Source: Belliella kenyensis (GTDB taxonomy: Bacteria > Bacteroidota > Bacteroidia > Cytophagales > Cyclobacteriaceae). From it: DNA of 64,000 bases. The notes under the pieces were generated by a model. The model made no database searches and had not been told where the DNA came from. It saw nothing but the letters and a program-made list of their open reading frames with translations. The stretch lies in the NCBI RefSeq assembly GCF_022549675.1, contig NZ_JAKZGR010000008.1:166331-230330 (forward strand). The letters are read 5' to 3'. A program made the position numbers and the translations under genes. This document shows, in pieces, positions 17,559 through 28,400 of this stretch (position 1 is its first letter; every line of letters begins with the position of its first letter).

Positions 17559-17724
17559 GGCTGTCAGTTCTATTTTTTTTATTCAATTCCTCAGCTATTT
17601 AGAATAATACCCCCATAAATGACAAGAGACTACCGCATAAAGTCGCTGCGCCCAGCACACTTTTTATTCCGTTTCCTATTGCATTCAGTGGCTGCTGAAC
17701 CCTAATATTGCTTCATAATTAAAA
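17559..17724 (+). repeat. ArdC-type leader, copy B
   Basis: From about 17574 to 17724 this segment matches 22152-22306 over roughly 150 bases (shared blocks GACAAGAGACTAC/GGCAAGAGACTAC, TTTTTATTCCGTTTCCT, GTGGCTGCTGAA, TGCTTCATAATTAAA). In copy C the block lies immediately upstream of ardC. Here it is followed by the tail of ardC instead of its start. Confidence 0.8.
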
Positions 17725-17815
17725 GGACAGGCTAACGTCAGAAAAGGCCCCTACTGGAAACAGCTTCAAAAACCCAAAAGGTGTTGAAGTATATTTTGAC
17801 TAGCTGTCCTTTTTC
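17725..17815 (+). pseudogene. 3' tail of a second ardC, body deleted
   Basis: The stretch GGACAGGCTAACGTCAG... to TATATTTTGACTAGCTGTCC matches the last 90 or so bases of the intact ardC (23145-23236, encoding DRLRSDKRLLLEAASKAQKAV...). It directly abuts the duplicated leader, so a previous ardC cassette lost its coding body. The remaining 17816-18027 interval has no gene. Confidence 0.75.
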
Positions 17816-18027
17816 TGGAATAAGCCATATGATCTTATCCTAGACTAGCAGTCTATCAATAGGAATGAAATTAACTTTTAAATAGTAATCTTTTTACTGC
17901 TTTAGTCCGTTTTGCCAAACGCTAAAAACATTTTAGAAAGGATTTTTCATCCCACCTTCGGTGTCGCTACTGATTTAATTCCTTTTCTTTTTCCAAAATT
18001 TATATCCAACCAAACCAATACAACACC

Positions 18028-18249
18028 ATGGAAACGCTAAGAATAAGTCCCTATACTGAAAGTTTCATCCATGTTCATCCTGCGATTGGACAAATCCGCT
18101 CCTTCTTTGATGAAAGAAATGTCCCCCTAGAGGAAGCCGATCTGTTTTATTATTTCCATGAATCAACAGGCTGGAAGACAGACAGCGGAACACCAATTTT
18201 TGATTGGAAAACTTTAGCCAAACAATGGATAGGAAACCTGGGGTACTGA
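18028..18249 (+). CDS. Small conserved mobile-element protein (73 aa)
   Basis: A short acidic protein rich in aromatic residues (SFIHVHPAIGQIRSFFDERNVPLEEADLFYYFHE then WKTLAKQWIGN). Small proteins of this kind are commonly encoded just upstream of mobC/relaxase genes in Bacteroidota mobilizable elements. The function is unknown. It is 110 bases from mobC and in the same direction. Confidence 0.6.
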   Translation: METLRISPYTESFIHVHPAIGQIRSFFDERNVPLEEADLFYYFHESTGWKTDSGTPIFDWKTLAKQWIGNLGY

Positions 18250-18360
18250 AGGTTTAAAGTTGCTTTTGGTTCATGCAGAACCTATTATCCTTTGAATTCA
18301 AAGCCTCAAGCCAGTTTAGAGAATTAGCAAAAGCCCTTCAACGCTAAACACTACATCATC

Positions 18361-18756
18361 ATGCAAGAAAACAAGAGTACCAATCTCCCCAGAAGGGTGG
18401 AAAGTAGAATCTCAGAAACCAAGTTCCAAGAATTGTTGACGCTACTTTCCAAGTCCCAAAACCAGACAATGAGCAGTCTTGTCAGGGATATATTATGCAA
18501 ACAAAAACTGGTGGTCACCACATACGACAAAAGCCTCGATGTAATCCTTGAAAAGCTTTCCCTGATCCACCAGGAGATCAATGCCATTGGAGTCAATGCC
18601 AACCAAGTGGTAAGGGTGTTTCACAAAACTGGAGACCTTTCCAAAAAATTGGCTTTGGCTAAGAAGCTTGCAAACAACCTCAACGAGATCCTAAAGAAAC
18701 AGGAATCGCTCAAGAACATGGTTAGCCCACTGCTGGATAAATGGTTGCAAAAATAA
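18361..18756 (+). CDS. mobC: MobC-like relaxosome accessory protein
   Basis: 131 residues with an N-terminal ribbon-helix-helix (RRVESRISETKFQELLTLLSKSQNQTMSSLVRDIL) and a long helical C-terminus with the MobC signature (LSLIHQEINAIGVNANQVVRVFH). MobC binds the transfer origin and helps the relaxase nick. It overlaps the relaxase gene by 16 bases, so the two are coupled. The origin of transfer is likely in the 17.8-18.4 kb region but was not identified. Confidence 0.9.
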   Translation: MQENKSTNLPRRVESRISETKFQELLTLLSKSQNQTMSSLVRDILCKQKLVVTTYDKSLDVILEKLSLIHQEINAIGVNANQVVRVFHKTGDLSKKLALAKKLANNLNEILKKQESLKNMVSPLLDKWLQK

Positions 18757-20066
18757 CCACAGGTAAAGAAATCAGGGGCTTGATTCTCTACAATGAATCA
18801 AAGGTGAAAAACAGGAGTGCTGTCCTGATCCATGGACAGGGATTTCTGGGGAGTATCCAGGAATTGTCTGTCAATGAAAAACTGGCTAGGTTCCAAAAGC
18901 GCTTTGCACTCAACAAAAGGGTGAAAACAAATACGCTGCACATCTCCCTTAATTTTTCTAACAAAGATCAGCTTGATGATGGATTGTTGCAATTCATTGC
19001 AAAAGACTATATGGATAGAATTGGCTTTGGAAAACAACCTTATCTTGTTTACAGGCATGATGATACAGGCCATCCCCATATCCATATTGTTTCCACCAAC
19101 ATAGATCAAAATGGAAAAAGACTGGAAACCCATAACCTAGGGAAAAGGGCCTCAGAAAAAGCTCGAAAGGAAATTGAGAAAAGCCTTGGACTGGTAAAGG
19201 CAGAAAGCCAGCAGAAGGACTATTTGATTTATAAGCCGCTGGAGAAAGCCCAATATGGAAAGGCTGAGACAAAAGCTTTGATTGGAAATATTGTGACGGA
19301 AGTTATGCGCAGTTACCATTTTGAATCCTTTTCAGCATTCAAGGCAGCATTGGCTCAATTCAATGTATCTGCTTCCAAAGTAAATGCTTTGGGGAAGGAA
19401 TTTCATGGAAACGGACTGGTGTATTCCATAACTGACCAACAAGGCAAATCCTTAAGTGTACCCATCAAATCCAGTAGCCTATTTAACAAACCAACCTATG
19501 CCAAGATATTGAAGAAAGCATCCTTCAATAAGGTTAAAGTTGACCCAAAGAGAGTAAAAGCAAAGGAAGATTTGGTCCATAGGATCATGGAAGTCCAAAA
19601 ATCTATGGGCTCAAAAGGTAGTGAAAAAGAAAAGCTTGATTTGTTTTTGAAAAACCTGAAAAGGAAGGGGATTTACCTTCATTTGGTTTTCAACAAGAAC
19701 GGAAGGCTTTATGGTTGCACTTATGTGGATAATATGCAGAGAAGGGTCTTCAAAGGTTCTGACTTGGGGAAAGCTTTTGGTGCAAATGGAATAACAAAAA
19801 CTTTTACGCTGACTGATAAGGTCGATTCCAAAAATGAATGGCTAATCCCAAAATCAGCACAAGAAGAAGTCGTAAGCAAAGTCGAAAAGACTAATGCTGC
19901 AGAAGATCTGGAAGTTAGGGAAGACGCTAATTTAAACCCCTCTGGCCTATCGGAAATACTTTCATTTTTTAAGGAGCTTTTGACGCCCGATTACGGCACC
20001 ACAAGTGCCTATGATCTTGGGAATTTGAAAAAGAAAAGGAAGAAGAAAAGAAAAGACAGACCCTAA
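18741..20066 (+). CDS. Relaxase / mobilization nuclease (MOBP-type)
   Basis: A 441-residue relaxase. The N-terminus MVAKITTGKEIRGLILYNE is typical of Bacteroidota relaxases. The three-histidine metal-binding motif is RHDDTGHPHIHIVSTNID (about 103-120), and the upstream ISLNFSNKD region precedes it. The catalytic Tyr is probably in the N-terminal block (LYNE, Tyr about 17). The C-terminus is Lys/Arg rich. The enzyme nicks the transfer origin and pilots DNA. It is followed after 5 bases by the coupling protein. Confidence 0.9.
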   Translation: MVAKITTGKEIRGLILYNESKVKNRSAVLIHGQGFLGSIQELSVNEKLARFQKRFALNKRVKTNTLHISLNFSNKDQLDDGLLQFIAKDYMDRIGFGKQPYLVYRHDDTGHPHIHIVSTNIDQNGKRLETHNLGKRASEKARKEIEKSLGLVKAESQQKDYLIYKPLEKAQYGKAETKALIGNIVTEVMRSYHFESFSAFKAALAQFNVSASKVNALGKEFHGNGLVYSITDQQGKSLSVPIKSSSLFNKPTYAKILKKASFNKVKVDPKRVKAKEDLVHRIMEVQKSMGSKGSEKEKLDLFLKNLKRKGIYLHLVFNKNGRLYGCTYVDNMQRRVFKGSDLGKAFGANGITKTFTLTDKVDSKNEWLIPKSAQEEVVSKVEKTNAAEDLEVREDANLNPSGLSEILSFFKELLTPDYGTTSAYDLGNLKKKRKKKRKDRP

Positions 20067-20071
20067 CAGCT

Positions 20072-22057
20072 ATGGCCACAGGTGAAAATCAAGAAGCATT
20101 AAGAAAAATACTTGACCTTACCAGAAAGATAGGTTTTGGGATTTTGTTGTTCCATTTTTATTGGGAGTGTAAAACAGCAGTTAAAAACTGGAAACTGGAC
20201 ATTAATCTGGTGGATCAGTTTGTCAATGAATTGGCTAAGACGGGTTTGTTTTCTGAGTTTTGGCTTCCAAAGGCCTTGGCAATGCTTTTATTGCTGATTT
20301 CAATATTGGGCGTAAAAGGAAAGAAATCTTTAGCAATAGGTTTGTTGCCCGTTTTGGTAATGGGCAGTTTTGGTTTAGCATGCTATTGGTTATCGGGCTT
20401 GCTATTTTATAGTATCGGAGAGCTATTGCGCTTGGAGTACCTTTATATAAGCCTAACTTTCTTCGGGTATTTATTACTTTTAAGCTCTGGGATACGCTTT
20501 TCGAGGATTGTATGGAATAAAGACCAAACGGATATTTTCAACAAACTAAATGAAACATTTCCCCAAGAGGAAAGAAAGCTTGAAAATGAATATGCAGTCA
20601 ACCTACCAGCAATTTATCGGATTGGCAATAAGGTCAGGAAGAGTTGGATCAACTTTATAAATCCCTTTAGGGCTATCCTCGTGGTGGGCACCCCAGGATC
20701 TGGGAAAAGTTATTTTGTGATCAGACACATCATCACCCAGCATATCGCTAAAGGGTTTTCGATGTTTATCTATGATTTCAAGTATGATGACCTTTCTAAA
20801 ATAGCTTATAATGCTTTGCTCAATAATGCGTCGGCCTACCAGACTGTCCCGAAGTTTTATACCATCAACTTTGACAACCTTGAACATAGCCACAGGTGCA
20901 ATCCCCTGGAGCCAAGTACCATGCTCGATATTACGGATGCTTCGGAATCTTCTAGAACGATCATGATGGGACTCAACAGGGAATGGATCAAAAAACAGGG
21001 TGATTTTTTTGTTGAATCCCCTATCAACTTTTTGACGGCTGTGATCTGGTTTTTGAAAAAATATAGAAAAGGAAAATACTGCACCCTCCCCCATGTCATT
21101 GAGCTGATGCAAGTAGAATATGACAAGCTCTTTTCGGTGCTCAGGACTGAGCCTGAAATAGAAGTTTTAATCAACCCTTTTGTATCAGCATACCTGCAAG
21201 GGGCAGCCGAGCAATTGGAAGGGCAAATAGCAAGTGCCAAGATAACCATGGCAAGGTTGGCCTCCCCACAACTCTACTATGTGCTTTCAAGTTCTGAATT
21301 CACCCTTGACATCAACAATCCCGATGAACCTAAGATCGTCTGTATGGGAAACAATCCGCAAAAGCAACAGGTCTATGGGGCGGTATTGTCTCTTTACATT
21401 TCTAGGATTACAAAAATTGTAAACAGAAAGAACCAATTGAAATCAAGCTTGGTATTTGATGAATTCCCTACCATCTATTTCAATGGCATTGACAGCCTGA
21501 TCGCTACTGCAAGGGGGAATAAGGTGGCGACCACCTTAGGAGTCCAGGATTACAGCCAACTGAAAAAGGATTATGGCAGGGAACAAGCCGAGGTGATCAT
21601 GAATACAGTTGGAAATATCATCTCAGGGCAGGTGTTGGGAGAAACTGCCAAACAGCTTTCCGACAGGTTTGGAAAGATCATGCAAGCTAGGCAAAGCCAT
21701 TCTATCAATAGCAATGATACTTCAGTCAGCCATTCTCGACAAATGGACTTGGCTGTGCCACCTTCTACTATCTCTACCCTATCATCTGGGGAGTTTGTTG
21801 GCATCGTGGCTGACAACCCCGATCAGGAAATTACCCTAAAACGATTTCACGCAAAGATCATCAATGACCATGAAGGCATTGCTAACGAAGAAAAACAGTA
21901 TCAGGACATCAAAAAAGTACGGGATTTGGCAGTGTCGGAAGTCATGGAAAACTACCAAAGCGTAAAGTCTGAAATATCTCAGCTAATAGACATGGAACTA
22001 GAAAGAATGATGGATAGTCCTGGGTTGGCTGGTTTGATCATTCGGGCGAGGTCATAA
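20072..22057 (+). CDS. VirD4/TraG-like type IV coupling protein
   Basis: 661 residues. Four hydrophobic segments lie in the N-terminal 150 residues (LLFHFYWE, ALAMLLLLISILGV, LLPVLVMGSFGLACYWLSGLL, ISLTFFGYLLLL). The ATPase domain follows with Walker A VGTPGSGKSYFV (about 204-215) and Walker B SSLVFDEFPTIYF (about 456-468). It couples the relaxase-DNA complex to a type IV secretion channel at the inner membrane. No T4SS genes are present, so the element is mobilizable and would use a helper's channel. Confidence 0.9.
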   Translation: MATGENQEALRKILDLTRKIGFGILLFHFYWECKTAVKNWKLDINLVDQFVNELAKTGLFSEFWLPKALAMLLLLISILGVKGKKSLAIGLLPVLVMGSFGLACYWLSGLLFYSIGELLRLEYLYISLTFFGYLLLLSSGIRFSRIVWNKDQTDIFNKLNETFPQEERKLENEYAVNLPAIYRIGNKVRKSWINFINPFRAILVVGTPGSGKSYFVIRHIITQHIAKGFSMFIYDFKYDDLSKIAYNALLNNASAYQTVPKFYTINFDNLEHSHRCNPLEPSTMLDITDASESSRTIMMGLNREWIKKQGDFFVESPINFLTAVIWFLKKYRKGKYCTLPHVIELMQVEYDKLFSVLRTEPEIEVLINPFVSAYLQGAAEQLEGQIASAKITMARLASPQLYYVLSSSEFTLDINNPDEPKIVCMGNNPQKQQVYGAVLSLYISRITKIVNRKNQLKSSLVFDEFPTIYFNGIDSLIATARGNKVATTLGVQDYSQLKKDYGREQAEVIMNTVGNIISGQVLGETAKQLSDRFGKIMQARQSHSINSNDTSVSHSRQMDLAVPPSTISTLSSGEFVGIVADNPDQEITLKRFHAKIINDHEGIANEEKQYQDIKKVRDLAVSEVMENYQSVKSEISQLIDMELERMMDSPGLAGLIIRARS

Positions 22058-22151
22058 TTATAATAGGGTGATTTTTTAATCGAGTTAAATGTATTTGTTT
22101 TCACTTTTTAGTAATCAGATAGTCCAAAGACCACTTGAAATGGATTAGTTT

Positions 22152-22306
22152 TTACTTTCTATTCAATTCCTCAGCAATGTAGGATATCATCCCCCACACA
22201 TGGCAAGAGACTACGGCATAAAGCCGTGGCACTCTGCTTACTTTTTATTCCGTTTCCTCTTGCATTTAGTGGCTGCTGAATCCTGGTGATGCTTCATCAT
22301 TAAATC
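22152..22306 (+). repeat. ArdC leader, copy C
   Basis: This is the intact counterpart of the leader at 17574-17724 and ends 22 bases before the ardC start codon. It includes a perfect small hairpin ACGGC-ATAAA-GCCGT (near 22213), which is imperfect in copy B, suggesting selection on structure or simply older decay in B. Confidence 0.75.
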
Positions 22307-22327
22307 TTTAACCTAAAAGAAGAAATC

Positions 22328-23236
22328 ATGAAGACTATGGCGAAAAAACAAAGGAAGGATGTTTATCAGCTGGTAACTGATCTAATCATTGAAAAGCTTG
22401 AAAATGGGATTGTGCCATGGAGACAAGTATGGCAGGAAGGTGAGATTCCTGCAAACTATGTGACTAAGAAATGTTATAAGGGGATCAATATGTGGATCCT
22501 GTTAGCGGGACAATTTAGTAAACCGTATTTTTTGACTTTTAAGCAGGCGCAAAGCTTGGGAGGTTCGATACGGAAAGGATCTAAGGGATTGCCTGTGTGT
22601 TATTGGGGTTTCAGCTACTTTGACAAAAAGAGTAGCAGGAAGCTTATGGAGGACGAAGCCAAGAAGATGCATCCTTCAAAAGTTAGGAAAGTGGGGTTTT
22701 TGAAGTATTATACGGTTTTTAATATCAGTGATGTGGAAGGGGTTGATTTTGAGATTCCAGAGACTATGGTTTTGGAAAACACGGAACCGCTTGAAAGGTG
22801 TGAGCAAGTTATCAAGGAAATGGTTAATCCTCCAAGGATTGTACACGGGATTCCTGAAGCTTACTATTCGCCAGTATCGGATTTGATCAATATGCCTGAG
22901 AAAGGATTGTTTGAATCCCAAGAGTGTTATTTTTCAGTTTTATTCCATGAGCTGACCCATGCGACTGGACATCAAGACAGGCTCAATAGAAAAGAGGTTG
23001 TTGAATACCATGATTTCAATTCTGAGTATTATTCAAGGGAAGAGCTGACAGCCGAGATGGGTGCAAGTTTTCTCTGCAACCACACAAGAATCATGAATGA
23101 AGATTTACTGGATAATTCAGCGGCTTATATCAAGGTATGGCTAGACAGGTTAAGGTCGGATAAAAGGCTCTTGCTGGAAGCCGCTTCAAAAGCCCAAAAG
23201 GCAGTGGAGTATATTTTGACTACTAGTCCGTTTTAA
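22328..23236 (+). CDS. ardC: ArdC-like antirestriction protein with zincin metallopeptidase domain
   Basis: 302 residues. The N-terminal DUF1738 ssDNA-binding domain (DLIIEKLENGIVPWRQVW then YKGINMWIL, about 10-60) is followed by a zinc-peptidase domain with HELTHATGH (His about 207 and 211) and a downstream EELTAEMGA (about 240). ArdC proteins protect incoming single-stranded plasmid DNA from restriction on entry into a recipient, which fits its place at the end of the mobilization module. It has its own leader, which is duplicated at 17.6 kb. Confidence 0.9.
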   Translation: MKTMAKKQRKDVYQLVTDLIIEKLENGIVPWRQVWQEGEIPANYVTKKCYKGINMWILLAGQFSKPYFLTFKQAQSLGGSIRKGSKGLPVCYWGFSYFDKKSSRKLMEDEAKKMHPSKVRKVGFLKYYTVFNISDVEGVDFEIPETMVLENTEPLERCEQVIKEMVNPPRIVHGIPEAYYSPVSDLINMPEKGLFESQECYFSVLFHELTHATGHQDRLNRKEVVEYHDFNSEYYSREELTAEMGASFLCNHTRIMNEDLLDNSAAYIKVWLDRLRSDKRLLLEAASKAQKAVEYILTTSPF

Positions 23237-23658
23237 GAGGTTGAAGGGGATACCCCTCCCCTTTTTTGGTCATTTTGTTAGGTGGTGGTGTTGAGAGATG
23301 TTTTTATAGCATATAATGAGGTTTTAAATACAGGCATGGTATTTTGATAGCTTTACACTATTATCCAAAACAACACAAATTCACTCAATCAATAAAAACA
23401 TTTGACACTATTTATCAAGTATCAAGGGATCTACAAAAACTTAAAGAGTCGTTTCATTTTTTGATTCTGATCCAATTGCTTCAGAAAAGTAAAATACTTT
23501 CTCCTACCTCGCATCCTTATCAACCCACCGATGTCAATCAATATGCCATAGGCATAAACAGCAGCCACTATATAAAAAAACCTAAAATATCTGTGCATCA
23601 ATTAAGGCTTTGGAGTGGTATTTAGCTATTAGGCTAAATATATCTTAGCAACAGGGAA

Positions 23659-24618
23659 TTATCTCACTCTTACAATTGTATCCTTTTCACTAAGTTTAAT
23701 TGTTTTAAAGACTTTGTAAGGAGTCTTAAGATATTCATTAAGCTTTACTGGATTAGAAAGTAATTGTTCGTCTAAAATGTATGGGCCATGACATTTTTTA
23801 TATTTACCATCTGAATCAACAATGATATGAAATGGTATTCCTGAAAAATTAAAATTAGAATATGTTCTTGCAACATTTTGACTGACAATTTGATAACCGT
23901 TTGAATTATGTCCTGATAAATATGATTTCCATTTTTCAATATTAGAATCAACTGAAATGTCCACAAAAACTATATCTTGATGGTCTTGAAACTTCATTTT
24001 TAATTTTTCCAACTCAGGTTTTTCTGCAATGCATGGTCCACACCATGTTGCCCAGAATGTTATATACAAGGTTTTCCCTTCTAATTCTTTTAAGCTAAAG
24101 GTTTTTCCTTCTGTGTCCTGAAAAATCTCATTTGGCAAGCTAGCAGGTTTTTTAGCTTTAAAATCCCAAAGCACGGTGGCATTGTATAAATCATTTCTGG
24201 GATCAATTCCAAAGCCTTTATTTTCTATAATTAGTGGTTGGGAAAATAAAAAAAATCCAAATATGCCAATTAAAATCACCAACAATGGAATCTTAATTCT
24301 GTAAACTATTTCCCTCCGAGAAAGTAAAATCCCTAGAGATGAAAAAAGGATAACAGTCAGGAAATAAGGAAAATAGAAGAGTTCTAAAGGAATATAAATT
24401 ACAAGAGAAATTAAAAGTAATGGGGTTAGGAATATTTCAGTTTTTCTATTTATAATTCCCGCCATGTAAAATCCTATAAAGCACATGAATAATGGAAACC
24501 ACTTTAAAACTTTAAGATTCATTACTTTAAGAACTTTATCAAATAGTAAAATATTCAAAATGGTTAAAGCAATAATCACTAGTATTCCAATAAGAAGTCT
24601 GAAAAAAGGTTTCTTCAT
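23659..24618 (-). CDS. Membrane-anchored TlpA/thioredoxin-like protein
   Basis: 319 residues. About five hydrophobic helices fill residues 8-130 (FFRLLIGILVIIALTILNILLF and following). A TlpA-like thioredoxin domain follows with TFWATWCGPCIAEKPELEKL (CxxC about 193-196) and GIPFHIIVDSDG (cis-Pro loop). The thioredoxin domain is predicted to lie in the periplasm, reducing or delivering redox equivalents to exported proteins. It is monocistronic. The interval 23237-23658 upstream of its stop has no convincing gene. Confidence 0.85.
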   Translation of the reverse strand: MKKPFFRLLIGILVIIALTILNILLFDKVLKVMNLKVLKWFPLFMCFIGFYMAGIINRKTEIFLTPLLLISLVIYIPLELFYFPYFLTVILFSSLGILLSRREIVYRIKIPLLVILIGIFGFFLFSQPLIIENKGFGIDPRNDLYNATVLWDFKAKKPASLPNEIFQDTEGKTFSLKELEGKTLYITFWATWCGPCIAEKPELEKLKMKFQDHQDIVFVDISVDSNIEKWKSYLSGHNSNGYQIVSQNVARTYSNFNFSGIPFHIIVDSDGKYKKCHGPYILDEQLLSNPVKLNEYLKTPYKVFKTIKLSEKDTIVRVR

Positions 24619-25089
24619 ATGGGTTGTTTTCTATGTTTGCATATAATATGATTCGGGAATGGCACTATCTCCTAGTTACTGAACAACAAATGAAAAAATC
24701 CCCTTAAGCAGCTCTCCCTATATTTAAATCGTTTAGGTGTTAGTATAACTAAGGTTGAACTAATTTTCTATGTTAATTTCAAAAACTAATAATTTATCGT
24801 ATTCAATAAAGAATCTTTTTGATCCATTTAAAGGATCTAAGAAATCAACCTTTGATTATAAGATATTATAGAACATCAAATCCCCAATTATTGATAAAGG
24901 GAAGCCATACCTAAAACAGAAACTGCTGAATGCAAGCAAAAACTAAAACAACCTCTTCCTGAAATCCACCAATCAGCTTATTATCCAACCTTCTATGCTC
25001 TTCAATACCCCATAAATGCACGATAAAGTACTATTCATATAGCTATCTTTCTAATTTCTAAATACTTTAATTAATTGGCTCGTTTATTT
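24619..25089. other. Non-coding interval
   Basis: No protein frame, RNA gene or repeat was recognised here. It separates the TlpA-like gene's 5' end from the 3' end of the receiver gene, both on the minus strand, and must contain the promoter of the former. Confidence 0.5.
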
Positions 25090-25485
25090 TTAAGATAATC
25101 CTGCCAAAAAATTATCTATTTTCTCTCGACTTACAGGTTTGATTAAATATTTACTAATTATACCGTATTGATTTGCTTTTTCAAAATCAACTTCATGAAT
25201 CGAACTCGTAAGAAGACAGATTGGTATTTTTTCATTTATGGGTACTTTTAAAATTTCTTCTAAAAACTGCCAACCATCCCATATCGGCATATTTATATCC
25301 AAAAATATAATGTTTGGCAATTCTTTGTTTTCAAGGATCCGTATTAATAAAGCATCATACGCTTCTTTTCCGTTTTTATAAGTGCGAATTTCCCTAACTA
25401 TGCATGACTGCTCAATACAATGCTTTGCTAAGTAAATGTGCATCGGATCATCATCAATTACCCAAATTTCATCTATTTTTTTCAT
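25090..25485 (-). CDS. Stand-alone CheY-like response regulator
   Basis: 131 residues, receiver domain only: acidic triad DDD (11-13), phosphoacceptor Asp about 63 in FLDINMP, Thr/Ser in CLLTSS, and Lys in YLIKPVS. There is no output domain. It starts 3 bases after the stop of the GAF/PAS kinase gene, so it is the probable phosphotransfer partner of that kinase. Confidence 0.9.
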   Translation of the reverse strand: MKKIDEIWVIDDDPMHIYLAKHCIEQSCIVREIRTYKNGKEAYDALLIRILENKELPNIIFLDINMPIWDGWQFLEEILKVPINEKIPICLLTSSIHEVDFEKANQYGIISKYLIKPVSREKIDNFLAGLS

Positions 25486-25488
25486 GAG

Positions 25489-28400
25489 TCATTTCTTGAA
25501 TGTTATTTTGAATGTTGTCCCGATATTTACCTCACTTTCTACTGATATTTTTCCACCTATACTCTCTACTTGATTTTTAGTCATAAATAAACCTAATCCC
25601 CTTGAGTCATGATGATTATGAAAAGTTTTATATAGGCCAAAAAGTTTGTCCCCGTGTTTTTTCAAGTCTATACCTAACCCATTGTCTTGAAAATAGAGAT
25701 GAACAAAAGAGTATTCTTCTTCACAAAATATCCGTAAAGTTGCATCTCTGCTTTCACTCTTATACTTTATGGCATTTGTTATCATATTCAAAACAATGCT
25801 ATCAATGTATGCTGCGACCCCTTTCACTTTAACTTTTTCTGAAACCTCATTTATTATTTTAATTTTTTCAATACTAATCTGACTTGACATGCTATTTATA
25901 TTCTTACAAATGATATCCACCAGCTGAATTTCCTGCAATTCTTCCATGTTAAGATTTACTTTTACTATTTCCGTTAAATCTTCAACAGTTTTTTTTAGAC
26001 TTTCTGTACCACTTTTTAATAATTTTATAATTTCAAAATCTGCAAATTCTGGTTTTTCAAAATGCAACAGTTCTAGCAAACCATAAATACCAGAACTATG
26101 TGATCTTAAATTATGAGATACAATGTGAGCAAAATTCTTGAGACGATTGTTTTGTTCGCGTGTAATAATTAGGAGAGATTTAATTTCTTCTTCATCTTTC
26201 TTTCTATCTGTAATATCCAGAACAAATCCGTCTAAATAAATGATTTCACCCTGCTTATTTTTAACACCTGTTCCTTTTTCATAAGCCCATCTATAAAAGC
26301 CGTCCTTATGCTGAATTCTATATTCCATTTCCCACGAATTATTATTAGCCAATCCAGTACTAACAACCTCGGCCACCTTTTCCTGATCATCAGGATGAAT
26401 TAGCATTCCATAGGAAATTTTGGCATTTCCTATCAATTCTTCAGCATGATAACCAGTTATACTATCTACCTGATTACTTATATAGAGATTTGTCCAGTCT
26501 TTATCATTTTTACATCGGTAGGTAATACCTGGGATATTTTGAACCAAAGATTGGTACTGCTCCTTACTCTGTATAATGGCCATCTCTGCCTCCTTAAAAT
26601 ATGAAATATCCTTTATATTAGCAAAATAGCTTATTGGCTTTCCATTTTCATCTTTTAAAATTCCTAATGAAACCAAAGCTGGAAAGCGTTGTCCGTTTTT
26701 CTTCTGCAAAATGAGTTCAAAGGAGTTCTTTACTCCTGCTAAAGCCTGCCGAAAAGCTACACCAATTTTGTCCATTTCCTCAGCAGGCCAGTAAGGATAG
26801 GGTGCTGTTTGACCAATGAGCTCTTCTTCCGAAAAACCTGTCATTTCTAGGAGGGCTTTATTCACGCCAATTTGTTTTCCATAAGTATCTACCACAGAAA
26901 ACCCGTCAGCCATATTCTCTAGCAATTGCTTAGAGAATGCTTGCTCACGGATAATGGCCTCTTTAGCATCCTCTTCTTCGGTGATGTCTCTAAACATCCC
27001 AATCAGCTTCACAACTTTTCCTTCTTTAAGGATTGGATAACCTGATGAGCGAACCCATCTTAAATCATTTTTGGCAGTAATAAACTTGCATTTTACATCA
27101 AAAGGAATTTGATTTAAAATGCTATTAGAAATAGCTTCGGTAAGAATTGGTCTGTAATCTGGATGAAAAAAATCTATCGCATTTGTCATGTTGTGGTCAA
27201 AATCGCTATCCACTTCATGAATTTTATAAACTTCCTCAGTCCAAAAGGTAGCGTTTGTGACAGTATCGATTTCCCATGCACCCATTTTAGCAATTTGCTG
27301 TGCTGCTTCTAAAAGTAGATTGGTGCGTTTGATTTCTTCTTCTGCTCTTTTTCGCCCAGAGATATCTTGATGTGTGCCGTACATCCACAAGGGTTTTCCA
27401 TCTTCTGTCCACTCCAGCACTTTTCCTCTGTCATAGACCCATACCCAATAGCCATCTTTGTGTTTCATCCTGGCCTCCAACTCATAGAATTCGGATTTTC
27501 CTTCAATACAAGCATTTAATCTTTTCTCCGATTCTTCTAAGTCATCGGGATGAACCAGTTCTATCCATCTTTCAATACTTATTGGTGCGAGTTCTTCAAG
27601 GGTGTATCCCACGATTTCAGCCCATCTATCATTATATATTGTTTCCCCTGTTTGTACATTCCACTCCCAAGTTCCCACATTGGTACCTTCAAGGATTAAT
27701 TTTTGCTTGTAATTACTGGATTTAATCTCTGTGATATCCTGAAAACTCCCTACTAACTTTTGGTTGACTTTTCTGCCTGTAGCCCTTACCCATTTTTGAT
27801 TTCTTTTAGCTGTAATAAGCAAACATTCCATATCAAAAGGCTGTCCATTTAAAATACAATTTTCGATAGCGCGTGAAATTTTATCCCGGTAATCTGGATG
27901 GTAGAAATTAATCCCAGTCAATTTGTTAATATCGAGAGCAATATCCACTTCATGGATTTCGTATACTTGATCACTCCATTTCACTTGGTTGCTGTGGATA
28001 TCTAATTCCCAATTGCCAATTTGATGGATATCCTGAGTTTCCTTCAAAAGCTCGTTTTTATCATTCAATTCTGCAAGAAGGGCATTGTTTTTAAATTCAT
28101 TTTTCCTTTTTTCAAACAACTCAACACAAAGCTTAGCTAATTTTTTAAGTTCAGCGATTTGATTATCGGAAAGCTTTTTGGGTCGATCATCAATAGCACA
28201 TAACGTTCCCAATGGATAACCCGAAGAAGAAACCAGTGGAATACCAGCATAAAAGATTACATCGGGGGGGCCTGCGGTCAGTGGGTTATCATGAAAGCGT
28301 CGATCTTTTCTTGCATCTTCAATAATAAATGGCTCATTGGGCGTATTGATGGCATGGGCACAAAAAGCATATTCTTTGGGAGTTTCTCTTGCTTCTAAAC

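Noticed and set aside
20603..21112. 169-codon minus-strand frame
   Set aside because: It is antisense to the conserved ATPase domain of the coupling protein, which is clearly the real gene.
23344..23625. 93-codon plus-strand frame between ardC and the TlpA-like gene
   Set aside because: Composition is not protein-like beyond chance (Gln/His/Ser rich, no motif), and no promoter or neighbour supports it.
25602..25832. 76-codon plus-strand frame
   Set aside because: Antisense to the ATPase domain of the histidine kinase.
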